From assembly GCF_021375795.1 (NCBI RefSeq), contig NZ_JAEIOI010000001.1, positions 434,001 to 498,000 of the forward strand: 64,000 nt of DNA. The letters run 5' to 3'. This stretch comes from Pseudomonas anguilliseptica (GTDB taxonomy: Bacteria; Pseudomonadota; Gammaproteobacteria; Pseudomonadales; Pseudomonadaceae). Every line of letters starts with the position of its first letter. Positions within the stretch are counted from its first letter, which is position 1. A program made the position numbers and the translations under genes. The notes under the pieces were generated by a model. That model had not been told where the DNA came from, searched no databases, and saw only the letters and a program-made list of their open reading frames with translations. Shown here in pieces: positions 59,746-64,000 of the stretch.

Positions 59746-61548
59746 TTAGAACCAGGCGTCCTGCATGCCCAGACAAGTGTCGTCGCGGGCTTCGAGGATG
59801 GCCAGGTCGTGGTGGCAGCTCGGCACTTCCCAGGTCAGGAAGTAGCGCGCGGCCTGCAGCTTGCCTTTATAGAAGTCGGCATCGGCGGCGTTGCCGCGCG
59901 CCAGGCCTTCTTCAGCGCGAATCGCCTGTTCCAACCAGCGCCAGCCGATCACGGTATGGCCGAACACCTTGAGGTACAGCGCCGAGTTGGCCAGGCCTTC
60001 GTTGACCTTGCCGCTCATCAGGTCGCCCAGCAGCGCCAGGGTCACGCTTTGCAGGCGTGCCAGCAGTTGCTCCAGCGGCTGGCGCAGGGCTGTCAGCGAG
60101 GCATGGGCTTCGGCGCGCTGGCAGGTGCCGTGGATCAGCTTGAGTAGTTGCTTGAGCGCCGCGCCGCCGTTCATCGACACCTTGCGGCCCAGCAGGTCGA
60201 GTGACTGGATGCCGTGGGTGCCTTCGTGGATCGGATTGAGGCGGTTGTCGCGGTAGTACTGTTCCACCGGGTATTCGCGGGTGTAGCCGTGGCCGCCGAG
60301 AATCTGGATGGCCAGTTCGTTGGCCTTGAGGCAGAACTCCGAGGGCCAGGATTTGACGATCGGGGTGAGCAGATCGAGCAGTTCCAGGGCGGTCTTGCGC
60401 TGCTCCTCGGTCTCCAGGGTCTGGGTGTCGTCGAACAGTCGCGCGGCATATAGGCCGAGGTCGAAAGCGCCTTCCACATAGGCCTTCTGGGTCAGCAGCA
60501 TGCGGCGTACGTCCGCGTGCTCGACGATGGAAATCTGCGGGCTGCTCGGGTCCTTGCCATCGGCGTGGCGGCCTTGCGGACGGTTGCGTGCATAGTCCAG
60601 CGAGTACAGGTAGCCGGCGTAGCCGAGCATGATGGCGCCCATGCCGACGCCGATGCGCGCCTCGTTCATCATCTGGAACATATAGCTCAGGCCGTGGTGC
60701 GGCTTGCCCACCAGATAGCCGACGCAATCGTCGTTATCGCCGAAGTTCAGCGCGGTGGAGGTGGTGCCGCGCCAGCCCATCTTGTGGAACAGACCGGCCA
60801 GCAGGGCGTCGTTGCGCTTGCCCAGTGAGCCATCTTCATTGACCAGGAATTTTGGCACGATAAACAGGCTGATGCCTTTCACGCCGGGCGGTGCGTCCGG
60901 CAGCTTGGCCAGCACCATGTGCACGATGTTCTCCGAGATCGGCTGATCGCCGCCGGAGATAAAGATCTTGTTGCCCTTGATCCGGTAGTTGCCATCGGCG
61001 TGCGGTTCGGCCTTGGTGCGGATGTCCGAGAGTGAGGAGCCGGCGTGCGGCTCGGTCAGGGCCATGGTGCCAAAGAAGCGGCCATCGATGATCGGCTGCA
61101 GATACTTGCGCTTCTGCTCATCATTGCCGAAGGCTTCGATCAGGTTGGCCACGCCCATGGTCAGCATCGAGTAGGAGCTGGTGGCGATGTTGGCCGACTG
61201 AAAGTGAGCGAAGCAGGCTTGCGACAGCAGGTTGGGCAACTGCATGCCGCCATGTTCGAAGTCGCGGGTGGCGTTAAGGAAGCCGGCGTCGTGGAAGGCG
61301 CGCAGGGCCGGTTCGACTTCCGGGATCAGCACCGCGGCACCGTCCACGTACTGCGGCTCGTGTTCGTCGTTCTTGCGGTTGTGCGGGGCGAACAGCTCTT
61401 CGGCAATACCGCGGGCGGTGCCGATGGCGGCGTCGAAGGTTTCGCGGTTGTGCTCGGCGAAGCGCTCGCGCTGGGTCAGGCCTTCGGCGTCCAGCACTTC
61501 ATACAGCTCGAAGGCCAGGTTGCGGGAACTGAGCAGGGACTCGGACAT
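59746..61548 (-). CDS. Acyl-CoA dehydrogenase (~600-aa type)
   Basis: 600-aa flavoprotein of the long acyl-CoA dehydrogenase class found in Pseudomonas (about 200 residues longer than the mitochondrial type). FAD/substrate motifs include TMALTEPHAGSSLSDI, GNKIFISGGDQ, and the catalytic-base region YTREYPVEQYYRDNRLNPIHEG. ATG 61548 (MSESLLSSRNLAFELYEVLD). Likely oxidises fatty acyl-CoA in beta-oxidation; chain-length preference is not evident. Confidence 0.9.
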   Translation of the reverse strand: MSESLLSSRNLAFELYEVLDAEGLTQRERFAEHNRETFDAAIGTARGIAEELFAPHNRKNDEHEPQYVDGAAVLIPEVEPALRAFHDAGFLNATRDFEHGGMQLPNLLSQACFAHFQSANIATSSYSMLTMGVANLIEAFGNDEQKRKYLQPIIDGRFFGTMALTEPHAGSSLSDIRTKAEPHADGNYRIKGNKIFISGGDQPISENIVHMVLAKLPDAPPGVKGISLFIVPKFLVNEDGSLGKRNDALLAGLFHKMGWRGTTSTALNFGDNDDCVGYLVGKPHHGLSYMFQMMNEARIGVGMGAIMLGYAGYLYSLDYARNRPQGRHADGKDPSSPQISIVEHADVRRMLLTQKAYVEGAFDLGLYAARLFDDTQTLETEEQRKTALELLDLLTPIVKSWPSEFCLKANELAIQILGGHGYTREYPVEQYYRDNRLNPIHEGTHGIQSLDLLGRKVSMNGGAALKQLLKLIHGTCQRAEAHASLTALRQPLEQLLARLQSVTLALLGDLMSGKVNEGLANSALYLKVFGHTVIGWRWLEQAIRAEEGLARGNAADADFYKGKLQAARYFLTWEVPSCHHDLAILEARDDTCLGMQDAWF

Positions 61549-61630
61549 GGGTGTACCTCCGGTTGCGATGCAGCGAGTCTAAGCAGGCGCGCGCGTGGCT
61601 CCCAGCACTATCAATAAGCGTGATAGAGGC

Positions 61631-62674
61631 TTAGCGAGTAAAGCCCAGGGCCAGCTCTGCGGTCAGCTCTGCGGCGCCTATAGCCTTGCAGCCGCTGACA
61701 TTCTGCCCCGCCCACAGCGGTGAGAAGTCGCCGCTGCCCAGGCTTTCCGCTTTGGCCCGCAGCGGGGCAATGGCCGCCGTCGCCAGCGGGAAGGTGGGTG
61801 CCAGCGGGCTGAGCGGGCCCAGCTCGCGCATCACTCGGTTGACGATACCACGTGCCGGACGGCCGCTAAACAGATTGGTCAGCGTCGTGTGCTGTGCTGC
61901 CGGGCTATGCAGGGCAGCACGGTGAATGGCGCTGGTGCTGGCTTCATCACAGCACAGGTAGGCGGTACCGATTTGCACCCCGGCCGCACCGAGGGCCATG
62001 GCCGCGCGAACACCTTGCGCATCGGCAATGCCACCGGCAGCAATCACCGGCACGCGCACCGCCTGGACGATCTGCGGTAGCAGGGCGAAGGTGCCGAGCT
62101 GGCTGCTCAGCTCATCGCTGAGGAACATGCCGCGATGGCCGCCGGCTTCCAGGCCCTGGGCGATGATCGCGTCCGCGCCGTTGGCTTCGAGCCACAGTGC
62201 TTCCGCCACCGTGGTTGCCGAGCTGAGCACTTTGGCTCTGCACGCCTTGACCCGTGCTAACAACTCGGCCGAGGGCAGGCCGAAGTGGAAACTCACCACG
62301 GCGGGTTTGAATTCATCCAGCAGATCAGCCATCTCGGCACTGAACGGCTGGCGGCCAGGGCCGCTGGCGATGGTCGCGGGGTCAATGCCGAGTTTGGCGT
62401 AGAAAGGGCTTAGCGCCTCGCGCCAGGCCGCTTCGCGAGCAGCATCGACGGCTGGTGGGGTGTGGCAGAAGAAGTTCAGGTTATACGGCTTGCTGGTTTT
62501 CTCGCGCAGCGCCTGCAGTTCCTTGCGCAAGCCGGCGGCGTCGAGCATGGCGCAGGGCAGCGAGCCGAGCGCACCGGCATTCGATACGGCGGCGGCCAAA
62601 CCGTGCAGCTGCACGCCGGCCATCGGTGCCTGAATCAGCGGCAGCTCAACGCCAAAAAGATTTTGCAGTGACAT
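61631..62674 (-). CDS. Nitronate monooxygenase (2-nitropropane dioxygenase family)
   Basis: 347 aa TIM-barrel FMN enzyme. Motifs: IQAPMAGVQLHGLAAAVSNAGALG at the N-terminus, VVSFHFGLPS, IIAQGLEAGGHRG, VPVIAAGGIADAQGVRAAMALGA and GVQIGTAYL, all typical of the class I group with a His near residue 130. Oxidises nitronates such as propionate-3-nitronate in characterised members. Gene 83 bases from the acyl-CoA dehydrogenase gene and in the same direction, but with no visible functional tie. Confidence 0.9.
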   Translation of the reverse strand: MSLQNLFGVELPLIQAPMAGVQLHGLAAAVSNAGALGSLPCAMLDAAGLRKELQALREKTSKPYNLNFFCHTPPAVDAAREAAWREALSPFYAKLGIDPATIASGPGRQPFSAEMADLLDEFKPAVVSFHFGLPSAELLARVKACRAKVLSSATTVAEALWLEANGADAIIAQGLEAGGHRGMFLSDELSSQLGTFALLPQIVQAVRVPVIAAGGIADAQGVRAAMALGAAGVQIGTAYLCCDEASTSAIHRAALHSPAAQHTTLTNLFSGRPARGIVNRVMRELGPLSPLAPTFPLATAAIAPLRAKAESLGSGDFSPLWAGQNVSGCKAIGAAELTAELALGFTR

Positions 62675-62771
62675 GTCGGTTCTCCCTTGCCAGGCGGATC
62701 AGCCGCCACCGTACTGATCCATCAGGCACCTGGCAAACTGGTAAACTGCCCGGCCACAGGAGTCCGCCCAC

Positions 62772-63620
62772 ATGAACTACCGCCACGCCTTCCATGCCGG
62801 CAACCATGCCGATGTGCTGAAACACTACGTCCTCACTCGCCTGATCGCCCTGCTGTCACGCAAGGAGGCGCCGTTCGCCTACCTCGACAGCCATGCTGGT
62901 ATCGGCCTGTATGACCTGCGCGGTGACCAGGCCAGCCGCACCGGTGAGTGGTTGGAAGGCATCGCCCGGCTGTGGCAGGCCAGCGACGTGCCGGACCCGC
63001 TGCTGGACTATCTGGAAGTGATTCGGGCGATGAACCCGGATGGCGAGCTGCGCCATTACCCCGGCTCACCGGAATTGGCGCGGTTGTTGACCCGTGAACA
63101 AGACCGCCTGCACCTGAACGAGAAACACCCGGAAGACGGCCGCCTGCTCAAGGAAAACATGCACGGCGACCGCCGCGTGGCCGTGCACCTGGGCGAAGGC
63201 TGGTATGTGCCGCGCGCCCTGTTGCCAACCCGCGAAAAGCGCGCGCTGCTGCTGATTGATCCGCCGTTCGAGCAGGTCGATGAGATGGAACGCTGCGCCC
63301 AGTCGTTGAGCGAAGCCATCAGCCGCATGCGCCAGGCGGTGGTGGCGATCTGGTACCCGATCAAGGACCTGCGCCAGCTCAGCCGCTTCTACCGCGACCT
63401 GCAAAAAAGCAAAGCGCCCAAGCTGCTGCGCGTCGAACTCTACGTACACCCCACCGACGAAGCCGCGCGGCTGAACGGCTCCGGCCTGGTGATCAGCAAC
63501 CCACCATGGGGCCTGGACGACGAACTCAAGCAGATCCTGCCGTGGCTAGCCGACCTGCTGGGGCAAAGCCAGGGCGGCTGGCGGCTGGATTGGCTGATTG
63601 AGGAGAACAGCGGCGGCTAG
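62772..63620 (+). CDS. rlmJ: 23S rRNA (adenine-2030-N6) methyltransferase RlmJ
   Basis: 282 aa. N-terminus MNYRHAFHAGNHADVLKHYVL is the RlmJ signature; LDSHAGIGLYDLRG is the SAM site and LIDPPFEQVDEM carries the DPPF catalytic motif of N6-adenine methyltransferases. It modifies A2030 of 23S rRNA. Divergent from the nitronate monooxygenase gene. Its TAG stop shares the palindrome CTAG with the stop of the gene on the other strand. Confidence 0.94.
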   Translation: MNYRHAFHAGNHADVLKHYVLTRLIALLSRKEAPFAYLDSHAGIGLYDLRGDQASRTGEWLEGIARLWQASDVPDPLLDYLEVIRAMNPDGELRHYPGSPELARLLTREQDRLHLNEKHPEDGRLLKENMHGDRRVAVHLGEGWYVPRALLPTREKRALLLIDPPFEQVDEMERCAQSLSEAISRMRQAVVAIWYPIKDLRQLSRFYRDLQKSKAPKLLRVELYVHPTDEAARLNGSGLVISNPPWGLDDELKQILPWLADLLGQSQGGWRLDWLIEENSGG

Positions 63621-64000
63621 CGGCTGTTGCTCGGCTCGACGAAGTACGTCAGCTGCTGGCGCGGATTGAGGTACTCCAGCGCCTCGCGCGGCAGCTGGGT
63701 CGGGCGCAGGCAGGCGGCGATACCCAGGCGCGGCTCCTGTTCCAGGTCGAGGATCAGCGCCTCGTGCTTGGGCACGGAGGCGTCGTAGACAATCAGCGTC
63801 GGTTTCAGCGGTTGGCTCGGGTTCATGCCGAGGATCAGGCCGTAGCGCTGGTCGTCCAGTTGCACCAGGCTGCCGGGCGGGTAGATGCCCATGCAGCGGA
63901 TAAAGGCCTTCAGCGCCACCGCATCGAAGCGCGCACTGTATTGCTTGAACATCAGCGCCAGGGCTTCGTGGGGGCTGAGGCCATCGCGCGGGTTGAGCGG
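63617..64000 (-). CDS. C-terminal part of a probable HD-GYP-type phosphodiesterase (5' end outside window)
   Basis: About 127 codons in one frame, ending at 63617. Reading starts in LNPRDGLSPHEALALMFKQ and includes FDAVALKAFIRCMGIYPPGSLVQLDDQRYGLIL. That PPGSLVxL sequence after a helical domain is the usual tail of HD-GYP proteins, which hydrolyse cyclic di-GMP. The HD and GYP motifs themselves lie beyond the window, so this is by the tail only. Overlaps rlmJ by four bases, tail to tail. Confidence 0.7.
   Translation of the reverse strand, partial: PLNPRDGLSPHEALALMFKQYSARFDAVALKAFIRCMGIYPPGSLVQLDDQRYGLILGMNPSQPLKPTLIVYDASVPKHEALILDLEQEPRLGIAACLRPTQLPREALEYLNPRQQLTYFVEPSNSR

Overview
This 64 kb window is a chromosomal segment of a Pseudomonas-type gammaproteobacterium. 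The evidence is gene content and order (priA-rpmE, a malic enzyme, ponA/pilMNOPQ-aroK-aroB-damX-like-gltBD-hemE, then parA-like-usp-trxC-metY-selO-mscK-nhaP2-acyl-CoA dehydrogenase-rlmJ). I recall the same order on the P. aeruginosa chromosome. The high-GC codon use, short operons and dispersed palindromic repeats also fit. No rRNA, tRNA, CRISPR array, transposase or phage gene was seen.

Layout. 1-26.3 kb is core genome: the 3'-truncated dbpA helicase, priA, rpmE, a nuclease/M48 protease pair, the malic enzyme, mrcA (PBP1A) divergent from the type IV pilus alignment operon pilMNOPQ, the shikimate genes aroK and aroB, a DamX-like SPOR protein, glutamate synthase gltBD and hemE. 26.4-27.2 kb holds a small cytochrome c and a secreted hypothetical protein. 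27.3-45.7 kb is one tightly overlapping minus-strand operon of 21 genes that I read as an aryl polyene (APE) pigment cluster. 45.9-64 kb returns to core genome and ends in a partial gene that looks like the C-terminus of a regulatory enzyme (HD-GYP type suspected).

How the APE genes fit together. An ammonia lyase with an MIO (Ala-Ser-Gly) motif could make the aryl acid starter. A ligase-dehydratase fusion would activate it onto one of two acyl carrier proteins. Two ketosynthases and a chain-length-factor-like protein, a ketoreductase and a second dehydratase would build the conjugated polyene. A methyltransferase and a flavin enzyme with the halogenase signature WxWxIP could decorate it. Two acyltransferases and a glycosyltransferase could attach it to a lipid. 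An MMPL transporter, a LolA-like carrier and an outer-membrane lipoprotein could deliver it to the outer membrane. The core order parallels the apeC-apeR order I recall for E. coli. The lyase, the halogenase-like enzyme and an antiporter-like membrane protein are additions.

Other notable structure. Three families of dispersed repeats sit at gene ends. In two of the families the repeat supplies stop or start codons of neighbouring genes. Several hairpins overlap translation signals: one buries the trxC ribosome binding site, two precede aroB, and an intrinsic terminator for rpmE lies inside the signal-peptide codons of the next gene. The pilN-pilQ block is clearly more AT-rich than its neighbours.
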